Part shown: positions 35,368-44,587 of the stretch, piece after piece
Numbering within the stretch: the first letter of the stretch is position 1
Layout of the letters: each line of letters opens with the position of its first letter
Assembly: GCF_023101685.1 (NCBI RefSeq)
Contig: NZ_CP082164.1
Location: 9,827,001-9,891,000 of the forward strand
From: Bradyrhizobium sp. 186
GTDB taxonomy: Bacteria > Pseudomonadota > Alphaproteobacteria > Rhizobiales > Xanthobacteraceae
DNA: 64,000 nucleotides
Direction: 5' to 3'
Position numbers and translations under genes: made by a program
Notes under the pieces: model-generated
The model's database searches: none
Told to the model about the DNA's origin: nothing
The model's input: the letters and a program-made list of their open reading frames with translations, nothing else

Positions 35368-35381
35368 AAATGTGCACATTT
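35368..35381. promoter_or_regulatory. Palindromic operator candidate 2
   Basis: The same perfect palindrome AAATGTGCACATTT, 79 bases centre to centre from the first (about 7.5 helical turns) and 59 bases before the binding-protein start. The A+T-rich stretch attgttgtatattt just upstream may hold promoter elements of the operon. FCD-type GntR proteins bind short palindromes with a T-G-T/A-C-A core, which fits. Confidence 0.75.
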
Positions 35382-35440
35382 GGCATGGCGTTTGCTGCAT
35401 CTCCGTTGCAAGCTTTACGCACAACAAACGGGACATGCCC

Positions 35441-36475
35441 ATGCACACCCCCTCCCGACGCAGTGTTTTGAAATCCGGCGCGGCGCTTGCCGCGATCATT
35501 GCCGCCCCAGTGCGGCTGCGCGCCGCGCCCAAGGAGATCGTCATCGGCGGCCCCGCGGGCGCCGCGAAATATTTCAACGCCGATCTGTTTCCGGTGCTGG
35601 AGAAGAAGCTCGACTGCAAGGTGCTCTACGAAGGCACCAACTCGCTGACCAATCTGCAGAAGATGCAGGCCGACAAGGCCGCACCGAAAATCTCCGTGGT
35701 CATCATGGACGATCCGGTGATGCTGCCGGCCGCCGCCGATGGCCTGATCACCAAGATGTCGGCGTCGTCGATCGCCAACCTCGGGAAGCTGGTCGACGGC
35801 TCGGTGCATCAGGACGGCCTGTGGGCGAACTACCAGCGGCCGTGGGCCGGCATTGCCTATTCGACCAAGCGCATGAAGACGGCGCCCGCCAAATGGTCCG
35901 AGCTGTGGGATGCGAAATATGCCTCCAAGGTGATCGTGCCGTCGCTGTCAAACACCGAGGGTTTCTGGACGCTGCTCGCGGCAGCGCATCTCGAAACCGG
36001 CAAGCCCTACAAGGAAGCGCAGTACGAGATCGAGGCGGCCTTCAAAAAGGTGAAGGAGCTGAAGCCGAACCTCCTCAACGTCTATACCAACGCGCCGCAG
36101 GCCATCAATCTGATGGAGCAGGGCGAGGCCTGGATGATCGGCGGACAGTTTTCGGCCTACACGCTGATCCGCAAGGCCGACGGCTCGCCGGTCGATCTCG
36201 CGGTGCCGCAGGATGGCGGCTTCGCCATGCCGTCCGGAATTGCCAAGGTGAACGGCGCGCCGGCCGGCGACCTCGCCGACGCCGCGATCGATTTCTTCCT
36301 GAGCCCGGAAGCGCAGACCATCCTCGCCGACAAGGCTTTTGTCGCGCCAACCAACAAGGGCACGCCGACGCCCGCAGGCTTTCCGGACCCCGCATCGCTG
36401 TTCGCGCCCGACTGGGCCTTCGTTGCGAAAAACCGCGCGGGCTGGGTCGACCGCTGGAGCAAGGAGATGGCATGA
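35441..36475 (+). CDS. ABC transporter extracellular solute-binding protein (PotD/Fe3+ type)
   Basis: From ATG 35441 (cggga seven bases upstream; ATG 35435 is too close to it) the 344-residue protein begins with a twin-arginine-like signal (PSRRSVLKSGAALAAI). The mature part has the polyamine/iron-type periplasmic-binding fold (ISVVIMDDPVMLPAAADGLI, GIAYSTKRMKTAPAKWSELWDAKY, NTEGFWTLLAAA). First gene of a five-gene operon. The ligand is not certain; the linked PuuE-like gene suggests a nitrogenous compound. Confidence 0.88.
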   Translation: MHTPSRRSVLKSGAALAAIIAAPVRLRAAPKEIVIGGPAGAAKYFNADLFPVLEKKLDCKVLYEGTNSLTNLQKMQADKAAPKISVVIMDDPVMLPAAADGLITKMSASSIANLGKLVDGSVHQDGLWANYQRPWAGIAYSTKRMKTAPAKWSELWDAKYASKVIVPSLSNTEGFWTLLAAAHLETGKPYKEAQYEIEAAFKKVKELKPNLLNVYTNAPQAINLMEQGEAWMIGGQFSAYTLIRKADGSPVDLAVPQDGGFAMPSGIAKVNGAPAGDLADAAIDFFLSPEAQTILADKAFVAPTNKGTPTPAGFPDPASLFAPDWAFVAKNRAGWVDRWSKEMA

Positions 36476-37551
36476 GCGAGGCCGCGCCGCATCTCGTCGT
36501 CCGCAGCGTCTCCAAAAAATTCGGACCGACCACGGTTCTGGACCACATCGACCTGACCATCCGCCGCGGCGAGCTGGTCACGCTGCTCGGCCCCTCCGGC
36601 TGCGGCAAGACGACGTTGCTGCGCGCCATCGCGGGGCTCGCGCAGCCCGACACCGGCAAGGTCGAGCTCGCCGGGCGCGACATCACCAACGTGCCGCCGC
36701 ACCGGCGCAATGTCGGCGTCGTGTTCCAGAGCTACGCGCTGTTCCCGCATCTCACGGTCGCCGGCAACGTCGCGTTCGGGCTGAAGGTGCGCGGCGTGGC
36801 GAAGCGGGACATCGACATCGCGGTCGAACGTGCGCTGTCGCTGGTCAAGCTCGGCCATCTCGGCGGTCGGCGCATCTCGGCGCTGTCCGGCGGCCAACAG
36901 CAGCGCGTAGCGCTGGCGCGCGCGATCGCGGTCGAGCCCGACGTGCTGTTGTTCGACGAAGCGCTCTCGGCGCTGGATCGCAAGCTGCGCGAGGAGATGC
37001 AGGTCGAGCTGCGCCGCCTGCTCCAGGACGTGAAGGCGACCGCGATCTTCGTGACGCACGACCAGGACGAGGCGCTGACCATGTCCGACCGCGTCGCGGT
37101 CATGAACAGGGGCCGGATCGAGCAGCTCGCCGAGCCGCGCGAGCTGTATCTGCGACCCGCGAGCCTGTTCGCGCTCAACTTCGTCGGGCTGTCGACGCGG
37201 ATTTCCGGCACCGTGCTCGCGGCTGATAACGGCAAGGTCGATGTCGAGACCAAGGTCGGCCGCTTGTCGGCGCTCGGCAATTTCCAGGCGGGCTCCCCCG
37301 TCATCGTTGCGGCGCGCCCCGAGCAGCTGCGCCTCGGCGACCGGAACGATGCGAATTCGGCGGCCGGGCGCGTCCGCTCCATCGTGTTCCAGGGCTCGCG
37401 CACGCTAGTCGAGGTCGATGCCGGTGCGGGCGAGAGCCTGCTCGCTGAACTCTCCGGGCGCGACGGCGCGATCCCGCGCGTGCATGACGAGATCCGCCTG
37501 AGCTGGCCGGTTGCCGAGACCTTTGCGTTTCCGATGGAGGCGCAGGCATGA
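36472..37551 (+). CDS. ABC transporter ATP-binding protein (PotA-like)
   Basis: The 359-residue ATPase shows Walker A GPSGCGKTT, FQSYALFPHLTV Q-loop, signature LSGGQQQRVALARAI, Walker B VLLFDEALSALD (Ala replacing the usual Pro after DE) and switch THDQDEAL, followed by a TOBE domain. It starts inside the stop of the binding-protein gene (ATGA). It energises uptake through the two permeases encoded next. Confidence 0.93.
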   Translation: MSEAAPHLVVRSVSKKFGPTTVLDHIDLTIRRGELVTLLGPSGCGKTTLLRAIAGLAQPDTGKVELAGRDITNVPPHRRNVGVVFQSYALFPHLTVAGNVAFGLKVRGVAKRDIDIAVERALSLVKLGHLGGRRISALSGGQQQRVALARAIAVEPDVLLFDEALSALDRKLREEMQVELRRLLQDVKATAIFVTHDQDEALTMSDRVAVMNRGRIEQLAEPRELYLRPASLFALNFVGLSTRISGTVLAADNGKVDVETKVGRLSALGNFQAGSPVIVAARPEQLRLGDRNDANSAAGRVRSIVFQGSRTLVEVDAGAGESLLAELSGRDGAIPRVHDEIRLSWPVAETFAFPMEAQA

Positions 37552-38411
37552 CCGAGGCGACACTTCCTGCGCCCGTGGCGGCGCCCGCGGTCGATCGCGA
37601 GCGGTTGACCGCGATCGGTTTCGTGCTGCCGTCTTTCCTCATCATCGCCGGTGTATTTGCGCTGCCGCTGGTGCTGCTGCTCGGCGTCAGCATCGTCGAT
37701 GCCAACGGCTTGACCTTTGCGCATTACAGACGCCTGCTTGGCACGCCCTATTATCTCGGCGTGATCTGGAATTCGCTGCGACTGGGATTGCTGACCACGC
37801 TGATCGCCTTCCTGATCAGCTACCCTGCCGCCTTTGCGCTGGCTCGGGCCCGCGGCGCCCTGCGCTCGCTGTTGCTCGCGACGCTATTCCTGCCGCTCGC
37901 CGCCAGCGTCATCGTGAAAGCCTTCGCCTGGACGATCCTGCTGCGCAGCGACGGCATCGTCAACGAGACGCTGATCGCGCTCGGCATCATCGAAGACCCG
38001 ATCCGGATGATCTTTACCGAGACCGCGCTGATCGTCGGCGCCGTCAACATCTTCCTGCCCTTCATGATCCTGCCGATCTACGCGATCGTCGCCCAGCTTG
38101 ATTCCCGCTACGCCGAAGCTGCTGCGACGCTCGGCGCCTCGCCGGTCGTGACGTTCTTTCGCGTGATCCTGCCGCTCACGCTGCCCGGGATCATCGCCGG
38201 CGTGGCGCTGGTATTCTCGCTGTCGGTCTCCGCCTATGTCGTGCCGACGCTCCTGATCGGCGAAAGATATCCGACGCTCGCGACCGCGATCGCAAAGGCC
38301 TATCTGCTGGCGCGCGAGCCCGGCTTCGGCGCCGCGGCCGGCGTCGTGCTGCTGGCGATCGCGATTGCCGTCGTCGCACTGAGCGCGCGGCTGTCGCGGG
38401 AGCCGAAGTGA
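37548..38411 (+). CDS. ABC transporter permease (PotB-like)
   Basis: The 287-residue inner-membrane protein has six TM helices and the EAA loop (YAEAAATLGASPVVTFFRVILPLTLPGIIAG). It overlaps the ATPase gene by four bases and the next permease by one to four. Confidence 0.93.
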   Translation: MTEATLPAPVAAPAVDRERLTAIGFVLPSFLIIAGVFALPLVLLLGVSIVDANGLTFAHYRRLLGTPYYLGVIWNSLRLGLLTTLIAFLISYPAAFALARARGALRSLLLATLFLPLAASVIVKAFAWTILLRSDGIVNETLIALGIIEDPIRMIFTETALIVGAVNIFLPFMILPIYAIVAQLDSRYAEAAATLGASPVVTFFRVILPLTLPGIIAGVALVFSLSVSAYVVPTLLIGERYPTLATAIAKAYLLAREPGFGAAAGVVLLAIAIAVVALSARLSREPK

Positions 38412-39208
38412 TGATTCGGGCCGCAATCGCCGTCTGCTGGGTGATGGCCATCGCGCTGGCCCTGTTCCTACTCGCGCCGCTGCTGGTGATCGCAGCCGCA
38501 AGCTTCTCGCCGACACCGGTGTTCGACCTGCCGCTCACGGGCGCAACGACGCGATGGTACGGCAAGATCGGCCGGCTCGACGGCTTCTGGCCGTCGTTGT
38601 CGCTGTCGCTTCAGATCGCGCTGCTGTCGACCGCAATCTCGCTGGTCTGCGGCACGCTCGCCGCGATCGCGATTGCGCGCGGAAAGCTGCCGGGGGCGGG
38701 CATCTTTGCGACCGCGCTGGTCTCGCCGCTGATGATGCCGGGCCTCGTGCTCGGCATTGCGCTGTTGCAGGGCTTTCGCGCGGTCGGGTTCACCGCGCCC
38801 TCTGCGACGCTGCTGGTCGCGCATCTCGTCATCACGCTGCCTTACGTCGCGCGCACGATGATCGCGGGGCTCGCGCGCTTCGACTTCACTTTGATCGAGG
38901 CGGCCCGCACGCTCGGCTGCACCTATCCCGGTAGCGTGCTGCGGGTGATGGTGCCGGCGCTGGCGCCGTCGTTCCTGATCGCCGGCATCTTCTCGTTCCT
39001 GGCCTCGTTCGACAATTATCCGGTGTCGATCTTCCTCGCCGACGTCCGCACCAAGACGCTGCCGATCCGGATGCTGCAATATATCGAGGAGGCACCCGAC
39101 CCGACGCTCGCCGCACTCTCCACCCTCATCCTCGCCGGCACGGTGATCCTGCTGTTCGTCAGCGACCGTGTCGTCGGCCTGCACCGCATGGCCGGAACCT
39201 TGGACTGA
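38411..39208 (+). CDS. ABC transporter permease (PotC-like)
   Basis: The 265-residue membrane protein pairs with the preceding permease. EAA loop: LIEAARTLGCTYPGSVLRVMVPALAPSFLIAG. The start is ATG 38411 or the adjacent GTG 38408; both overlap the previous stop. Confidence 0.92.
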   Translation: MIRAAIAVCWVMAIALALFLLAPLLVIAAASFSPTPVFDLPLTGATTRWYGKIGRLDGFWPSLSLSLQIALLSTAISLVCGTLAAIAIARGKLPGAGIFATALVSPLMMPGLVLGIALLQGFRAVGFTAPSATLLVAHLVITLPYVARTMIAGLARFDFTLIEAARTLGCTYPGSVLRVMVPALAPSFLIAGIFSFLASFDNYPVSIFLADVRTKTLPIRMLQYIEEAPDPTLAALSTLILAGTVILLFVSDRVVGLHRMAGTLD

Positions 39209-39211
39209 TCC

Positions 39212-40120
39212 ATGAGCAACCAAACCAAGTCTCTCTCGCATCGCGACCTCGCCGGCTACCACGGCGAGCCGCCGAATCCACGCTGGCCGAACGGCGCGCG
39301 CGTCGCGGTGTCGCTGGTGGTGAATTTCGAGGAGGGTTCCGAGTTCTCAGTCAACGACGGCGACGCGGGCAATGAGGCGATCTATGAGGTCGTCCACCAG
39401 CTCGAAGGGCCGGACTCCTGCATCGACAGCCATTTCGAATACGGCACGCGTGCCGCGTGGTGGCGCATCATGGACCTGTTCGACGCACACGGCGTCAAGG
39501 TGACGGTGAGCTCCTGCGGCCGCGCGGTCGAGCGGTCTCCAGAGCTCGCGCGCGATGCCATCGCGCGAGGACATGAGGTCTCGGCGCATGGCTGGCGCTG
39601 GCAGAGCCACGCCGATATGGATGAGGCGAGCGAGCGCGAGGTGATCGCCAGGACGGTGGCGGCGATCGCGCGCGCCACCGGGCAGCGCCCGGTCGGCTGG
39701 CACACGCGCTCGGCGACGTCGCCGAATACGCGGCGGCTGCTGGTCGAGGACGGCGGCTTCCTCTACGACAGCGACGCCTATAACGACGACCTGCCCTACT
39801 ACAAGGAGGTCGCGGGAAAGCACCATTTGGTGCTGCCCTACGCCTTCGACACCAACGACATGCAGTACTACAACGCCTCGCGGTTCAACGGCGCCGACTT
39901 CGCCGACTATGTCATCGACGCCTTCGAATGGCTCAAGCGCGAGGGCGAGACCGCGCCGAAGATGATGTCGGTGGGGCTGCATCTGAGAATGATCGGCCGC
40001 CCCGGCCGGATCGGCGCGCTGGACCGGATTTTGTCCCACATCACCGGCAGCGGCGCAGCGTGGATCGCGCCGCGCGCGGCGATTGCGCGGCATTGGCGGG
40101 AGGCGGTGCCGGCGGGGTAA
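39212..40120 (+). CDS. PuuE-like polysaccharide deacetylase-family protein (possible allantoinase)
   Basis: The 302-residue cytosolic NodB-fold protein has the PuuE pattern: PRWPNGARVAVSLVVNFEEGSE, SHFEYGTRAAWWRIMDLF, GHEVSAHGWRW, GWHTRSATSPNTRRLLVEDGGFLYDSDAYNDDLPYY and PYAFDTNDMQYY. PuuE proteins hydrolyse allantoin to allantoate without a tightly bound metal, and related proteins act on other cyclic amides. It begins three bases after the permease stop, so importer and hydrolase are one unit, probably for uptake and opening of a ureide or similar N source. Confidence 0.85.
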   Translation: MSNQTKSLSHRDLAGYHGEPPNPRWPNGARVAVSLVVNFEEGSEFSVNDGDAGNEAIYEVVHQLEGPDSCIDSHFEYGTRAAWWRIMDLFDAHGVKVTVSSCGRAVERSPELARDAIARGHEVSAHGWRWQSHADMDEASEREVIARTVAAIARATGQRPVGWHTRSATSPNTRRLLVEDGGFLYDSDAYNDDLPYYKEVAGKHHLVLPYAFDTNDMQYYNASRFNGADFADYVIDAFEWLKREGETAPKMMSVGLHLRMIGRPGRIGALDRILSHITGSGAAWIAPRAAIARHWREAVPAG

Positions 40121-40164
40121 GGCTTCTCGCTGGCGTTCGCCGAGCGGTCTTCACCACATAGAAG

Positions 40165-40270
40165 GTGTCATGCCCCGGCTTGACCGGGGCATCCAGTACG
40201 CCGCAGCTTCTCGGCTCTATCATCGCTGCCTCTGGAATACTGGATCACCCGCTTTCGCGGGTGATGACAG
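40165..40270. repeat. Bradyrhizobium-type intergenic palindrome
   Basis: tgtcatgccccggcttgacc–ggggcatccagtac on the left and actggatcacccgctttcgcgggtgatgaca on the right form nested hairpins around a short spacer. It is in the convergent space between the PuuE-like gene and the antiporter gene. Confidence 0.7.
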
Positions 40271-40308
40271 CGAGGTTGTGGTCGCGGCTCGCAAATAACG
40301 CGCGAGCC

Positions 40309-42102
40309 CTAAACCCCCGCCACCGACGTCCACAACTCCGCCAGCTTGCGCCGCAGCGCCTGCGCGCGTGTCAATGGCGCGGGCGTTTCGTCGTCTTCCG
40401 GCAGACGCAGGCCGACGACGTTGACGCGGCCGCCGGAGATGCTTCGCGCGACAAGCACGATCGAATCCAGTGCAAGCTCGGCGCCCTCTTTCGGCGCGCG
40501 GTCGAGATGGACGTCGAAATAGTCGGCGAGCGTCAGCTTTTCCTCGTCCTCGCCGACGTTCACGCCGTAGATCTCGGCAAGCTCGGCGAGCGTATGCTCG
40601 GCGGAGACCATGAAGTCGCCGAGCAGATGCGGATCTGGCGCCGAGCTCGGCTGCATGTCGACGAAGAAGCGATCGAGCGACCCCGCCTTTTCCGGCGGGG
40701 CCAGCAGATAGATGTAGTCGCCGGGCGCGATCGGGTCGGCTTCCATGGGCGTCAGGATGTTCTCGTTGCGGATCACCAGGGTCGGCTTGGACCAGGACGG
40801 GATCAGGCCGCGGCGGAAATACAGGCTCTTGGGCCGCACCGGATAGCCGACGAGCTGCTGCTCGAGCTGGCCGGGCAGATCCAATTCGACGCGGCGCGGG
40901 CCGCGCTCGGCGCGCGGCAGCGCCACGTGCAGCTTGCGTGCGGCAGGCGCCAGCGTCCAGCCTTGCAGTAGCAGCGAGATGATGACGACGACGAAGGCGA
41001 CGTCGAAATAGAGATAGGCCTTCGACAGGCCGACCAGCATCGGGATCGACGCCAGGAAGATCGCGACCGCGCCGCGCAGGCCGGTCCAGGCGATGAAGAT
41101 CTTTTCACGCCAGTTGAACCGGAACGGCGCCAGGCACACGAACACCGCAATCGGCCGCGCGACCAGCATCAGGACGAATGCAACCCCGACCGCGGGCAGC
41201 ACGCTGGCGCCGAGCCGGCTCGGCGAGACCAGCAGGCCGAGCAGCACGAACATCACGATCTGCGCCAGCCAGGTCGCCGCATCCAGGAAGGCCACCACCG
41301 AATTATGCGCGCGCGTCGGCCGGTTGCCGATGATGATGCCGGCAAGATAGACCGCGAGAAAGCCGGAGGCGTGCATGATCTGCGAGCCGCCGAAAATGAC
41401 GAGCGCCGCGGTGGTGACGAAGGGGGCATGCAGGCCCTGCGGCAGCGCCACCTGGTTGAGCGCGATGACGACCAGACGCCCGCCGATCACGCCGACGATG
41501 GCGCCCAGCACCGCCTCCTGGAAGAACTCCATCAGCACATGCCCGGCCGTGCCCGATCCGAGCGAGATGTATTCGACCAGCATCAAGGTGAGGAAAATCG
41601 CGAAGGGGTCGTTGGTGCCGGATTCCACTTCCAGCGTCGCGCCGACGCGCGGCCGCAGGCGCAGGCCCTGGGTATGCACCAGCAGGAACACTGCGGCGGC
41701 GTCAGTCGAGGCCACCACGGCGCCGACCAGCAGCGACTCCGTCCAGTTGAGGTCGAGTGCATATTTCGCGAACGGCGCCGTGATCAGCGCGGTCAGGAGC
41801 ACACCGACGGTCGCGAGCACCATGGAGGGCGCAAGCACGGCTCGGATGCTGGCAAAGCGCGTCCGCAGGCCGCCGTCGAACAGGATCAGCGCGAGCGCCA
41901 CCGAGCCGACCAGATAGGTGGTGCGGACGTCGTCGAACTGGAGCTGCCCAGGACCGGAATCGCCGGCCAGCATACCGATCGCGAGGAAGACGAGCAGCAA
42001 GGGCGCGCCGAAGCGCAACGCAAGCAGGCTCGACAGGATACCGGCCATCACCAGGACGGCGCCGAGCAATATGGCGAGGCTGACAGTGTCGAGAGAGGCC
42101 AT
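40309..42102 (-). CDS. K+/H+ antiporter, CPA1/NhaP2 type with RCK-C domain
   Basis: The 597-residue protein has twelve or so TM helices (GAVLVMAGILSSLLALRFGAPLLLVFLAIGMLAGDSG; the NDP motif in VESGTNDPFAIFLTLMLVEY; TGLRGAVAIFLASIPML) and a C-terminal cytosolic TrkA-C-like domain (MEADPIAPGDYIYLLAPPEKAGSLDRFF) followed by a CorC/HlyC-like end. It likely expels K+ in exchange for H+. Confidence 0.9.
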   Translation of the reverse strand: MASLDTVSLAILLGAVLVMAGILSSLLALRFGAPLLLVFLAIGMLAGDSGPGQLQFDDVRTTYLVGSVALALILFDGGLRTRFASIRAVLAPSMVLATVGVLLTALITAPFAKYALDLNWTESLLVGAVVASTDAAAVFLLVHTQGLRLRPRVGATLEVESGTNDPFAIFLTLMLVEYISLGSGTAGHVLMEFFQEAVLGAIVGVIGGRLVVIALNQVALPQGLHAPFVTTAALVIFGGSQIMHASGFLAVYLAGIIIGNRPTRAHNSVVAFLDAATWLAQIVMFVLLGLLVSPSRLGASVLPAVGVAFVLMLVARPIAVFVCLAPFRFNWREKIFIAWTGLRGAVAIFLASIPMLVGLSKAYLYFDVAFVVVIISLLLQGWTLAPAARKLHVALPRAERGPRRVELDLPGQLEQQLVGYPVRPKSLYFRRGLIPSWSKPTLVIRNENILTPMEADPIAPGDYIYLLAPPEKAGSLDRFFVDMQPSSAPDPHLLGDFMVSAEHTLAELAEIYGVNVGEDEEKLTLADYFDVHLDRAPKEGAELALDSIVLVARSISGGRVNVVGLRLPEDDETPAPLTRAQALRRKLAELWTSVAGV

Positions 42103-42315
42103 CCACCTTCCGGGTACGAATTCGCTGGAATGGCATCCTTATCGTCGGCACACTCCCGCGCCAACCCATTTTCTCCCGCTCGCGGCAATCTGCCCGTATT
42201 TTGCGACTTTAACTCGCATCACATGCCGGTGTATCGATGGCCGGGCCGCTCCCTTTGTGGGATTCTGCGGCTCCCTCGAATCAAATCTTCCCGCCTGATT
42301 GCCGACGAGACCCCG

Positions 42316-43632
42316 ATGGACATGGACCTCAAAGACTTCATGGAGTTCGTGCAGACGACCGCGCGCAGCGTCGGCGCGGAGATCTCCTCGCCCTGGTTCT
42401 ACCTGCAATTTGGTCTCATCCTGACCGCGGCCGGCATCGCCTATGCCGCGGAAGCTGCCATTCGCAACCGCGTCGACATGACGTCGCTGGCGATGCGCTG
42501 GCCGCTGCCGCTCCGGCACTTCGTCCGCGTGATGGTCTCGAGCGCCTCGACCGCGGTGTTCACCCTGCTCGTGATCGTGTTCCGCATCGTGTTGTATCAT
42601 TCGACGTGGCCGAGCCGCAGCTATCTGCTGATGGTCGCCGCCAAGCTGGGCCTGGCCTGGCTCGCGATCCGGCTGCTGACCTCGGTGCTGCGCAACGCCT
42701 TCATCGTCAAGCTGGTGTCGATCGCGGCGTGGTTCGTCGCCGCACTGTCCATCATCGGCCAGCTCGGTGCGACGGTGGATATGCTCGATTCCTTCGCCAT
42801 CGTGCTCGGCGGCTTGCGGCTGACGCCGCTCCTGGTGATCAAGGCGGGCGCGCTCCTGATTATTGCGCTCTGGCTTACCAACATTGCGAGCAATTTCGCC
42901 GAGGGCAAGATCAACTCAACGACCGACCTGACCCCGTCGGTGCAGGTGCTGCTGGTCAAGATCATCCGCATCGGGCTGCTTGCGGTCGCGATCGTGATCG
43001 CGCTCGGCACGGTCGGTATCGACCTCTCGGCGCTCGCGGTGTTCTCCGGCGCGGTCGGCGTCGGCATCGGTATCGGCCTCCAGAAGATCGTGGCCAATTT
43101 CATCTCGGGCATCATCCTGCTCGCCGACAAATCGGTGAAGCCCGGCGACCTCGTCACCATCGGCGACAATACCGGACGCATCAGCGCGATGAAGACGCGC
43201 TATATTTCGGTCGCCGCCGGCGACGGCCGCGAATTCCTGGTGCCGAACGAGGATCTGGTGACACAGAAGGTGGTCAACTGGACCTATACCGACAAGAACA
43301 CGTTGGTGAAAATCGCCTTCGGCACCAATTACGACGCCGACCCGCGGCTGGTCTGCAAGCTCGCAGCGGAGACCGCCGCCGCCCATCCCCGCGCGCAAAA
43401 GGGCAAGCCGCCGAACAGCATCCTGACGGAGTTCGCGGAGGCCGGGATGAAGTTCTCGCTGACCTTCTGGATCGCCGACCCGGACGGCATGGACAACGTC
43501 AAGAGCGACGTGATGCTGGCGCTGTGGGACGCCTTCAAGCGCGAGGGCATCCGGGTTCCCTATCCCGTCCGCGAAATCCGCATCCGCGGCGGCGCCCTGC
43601 CGGTCGAAACCACCGTAGAAGTCCCGAATTGA
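42316..43632 (+). CDS. MscS-family mechanosensitive ion channel
   Basis: From ATG 42316 the 438-residue protein has about four TM helices and an MscS core: SALAVFSGAVGVGIGIGLQKIVANFISGIILLADKSVKPGDLVTIG (pore helix with the Gly/Ala packing pattern), then the β-domain with VPNEDLVTQKVVNWTY. The long open frame before 42316 is an antisense shadow of the antiporter gene. It releases osmolytes on downshock. Confidence 0.92.
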   Translation: MDMDLKDFMEFVQTTARSVGAEISSPWFYLQFGLILTAAGIAYAAEAAIRNRVDMTSLAMRWPLPLRHFVRVMVSSASTAVFTLLVIVFRIVLYHSTWPSRSYLLMVAAKLGLAWLAIRLLTSVLRNAFIVKLVSIAAWFVAALSIIGQLGATVDMLDSFAIVLGGLRLTPLLVIKAGALLIIALWLTNIASNFAEGKINSTTDLTPSVQVLLVKIIRIGLLAVAIVIALGTVGIDLSALAVFSGAVGVGIGIGLQKIVANFISGIILLADKSVKPGDLVTIGDNTGRISAMKTRYISVAAGDGREFLVPNEDLVTQKVVNWTYTDKNTLVKIAFGTNYDADPRLVCKLAAETAAAHPRAQKGKPPNSILTEFAEAGMKFSLTFWIADPDGMDNVKSDVMLALWDAFKREGIRVPYPVREIRIRGGALPVETTVEVPN

Positions 43633-43751
43633 GCCCGCCTTCGGGCGCATGGCAGGCTTTGGCTTGCATGAAGGCCCGCGATCATTAAATTAGGGCCCGA
43701 AATCAAGCCTTTCCGCCGACATCGAGATCGGCCCGAACCCGTAAAGACCGT

Positions 43752-44573
43752 ATGATGAGCTACGTCGAAGCCTCCGATACCTCCCTGCGCAAGACCGGAC
43801 AGATCAAGCTGCACGGGCCGAGCGCATTTGCCGGCATGCGCAAGGCGGGGGCGCTGGTGTCGAAATGCCTCGACGAGCTCACCGACATCGTCGGACCTGG
43901 CGTGCCGACCGAGCGCATCGACGAATTCGTCCGCGACTTCGCCTTCAGCCATGGCGCCTATCCGGCGACGCTGATGTATCGCGGCTATCGCTACTCGACC
44001 TGCACCTCGCTCAACCACGTGGTCTGCCACGGCATGCCCGGCGACCGCCCGCTCAAGGAAGGCGACATCGTCAACATCGACGTCACCTTCATCGTCGACG
44101 GCTGGTACGGCGATTCCAGCCGGATGTACGCGGTCGGCCCGCTCGCGCGCAAGGCCGAGCGGCTGATCGAGGTGACGTATGAAGCCATGATGCGCGGCAT
44201 CGCGGCCGTGAAGCCCGGCGCCACCACCGGCGACATCGGCCACGCCATCCAGAGCTTCGTCGAGCCGCAGGGCATGAGCGTGGTGCGTGATTTCTGCGGC
44301 CATGGCCTTGGGCGCATGTTCCACGACGAGCCGAACATCATCCATATCGGCCGGCCCGGCGAAGGCGTGCAGCTCAAGCCCGGCATGTTCTTCACCATCG
44401 AGCCGATGATCAATCTCGGCAAGCCGCATGTGAAGATTCTCTCCGACGGTTGGACCGCGGTCACACGCGACCGCTCGCTGTCGGCGCAGTTCGAGCACTC
44501 GGTCGGCGTGACCGCGACTGGCGTGGAGATATTTACGCTGTCGGAGCGGCACGGCGAGAAGCAGGTGGGTTGA
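43752..44573 (+). CDS. map: Type I methionine aminopeptidase
   Basis: The 273-residue enzyme has the five metal ligands in NIDVTFIVDGWYGDSSRM (two Asp), DFCGHGLGRMFHDEP (His), FFTIEPM (Glu) and AQFEHSVGVT (Glu), plus the substrate His in TSLNHVVCHGMP. It removes the N-terminal Met from new proteins. ATG 43752 is directly followed by another ATG. Confidence 0.95.
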   Translation: MMSYVEASDTSLRKTGQIKLHGPSAFAGMRKAGALVSKCLDELTDIVGPGVPTERIDEFVRDFAFSHGAYPATLMYRGYRYSTCTSLNHVVCHGMPGDRPLKEGDIVNIDVTFIVDGWYGDSSRMYAVGPLARKAERLIEVTYEAMMRGIAAVKPGATTGDIGHAIQSFVEPQGMSVVRDFCGHGLGRMFHDEPNIIHIGRPGEGVQLKPGMFFTIEPMINLGKPHVKILSDGWTAVTRDRSLSAQFEHSVGVTATGVEIFTLSERHGEKQVG

Positions 44574-44587
44574 TCTCGCCGCGACAC

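Noticed and set aside
41305..42315. N-terminal extension of the MscS channel frame
   Set aside because: This part is antisense to the antiporter gene, and the family-like start with TM segments is at 42316.
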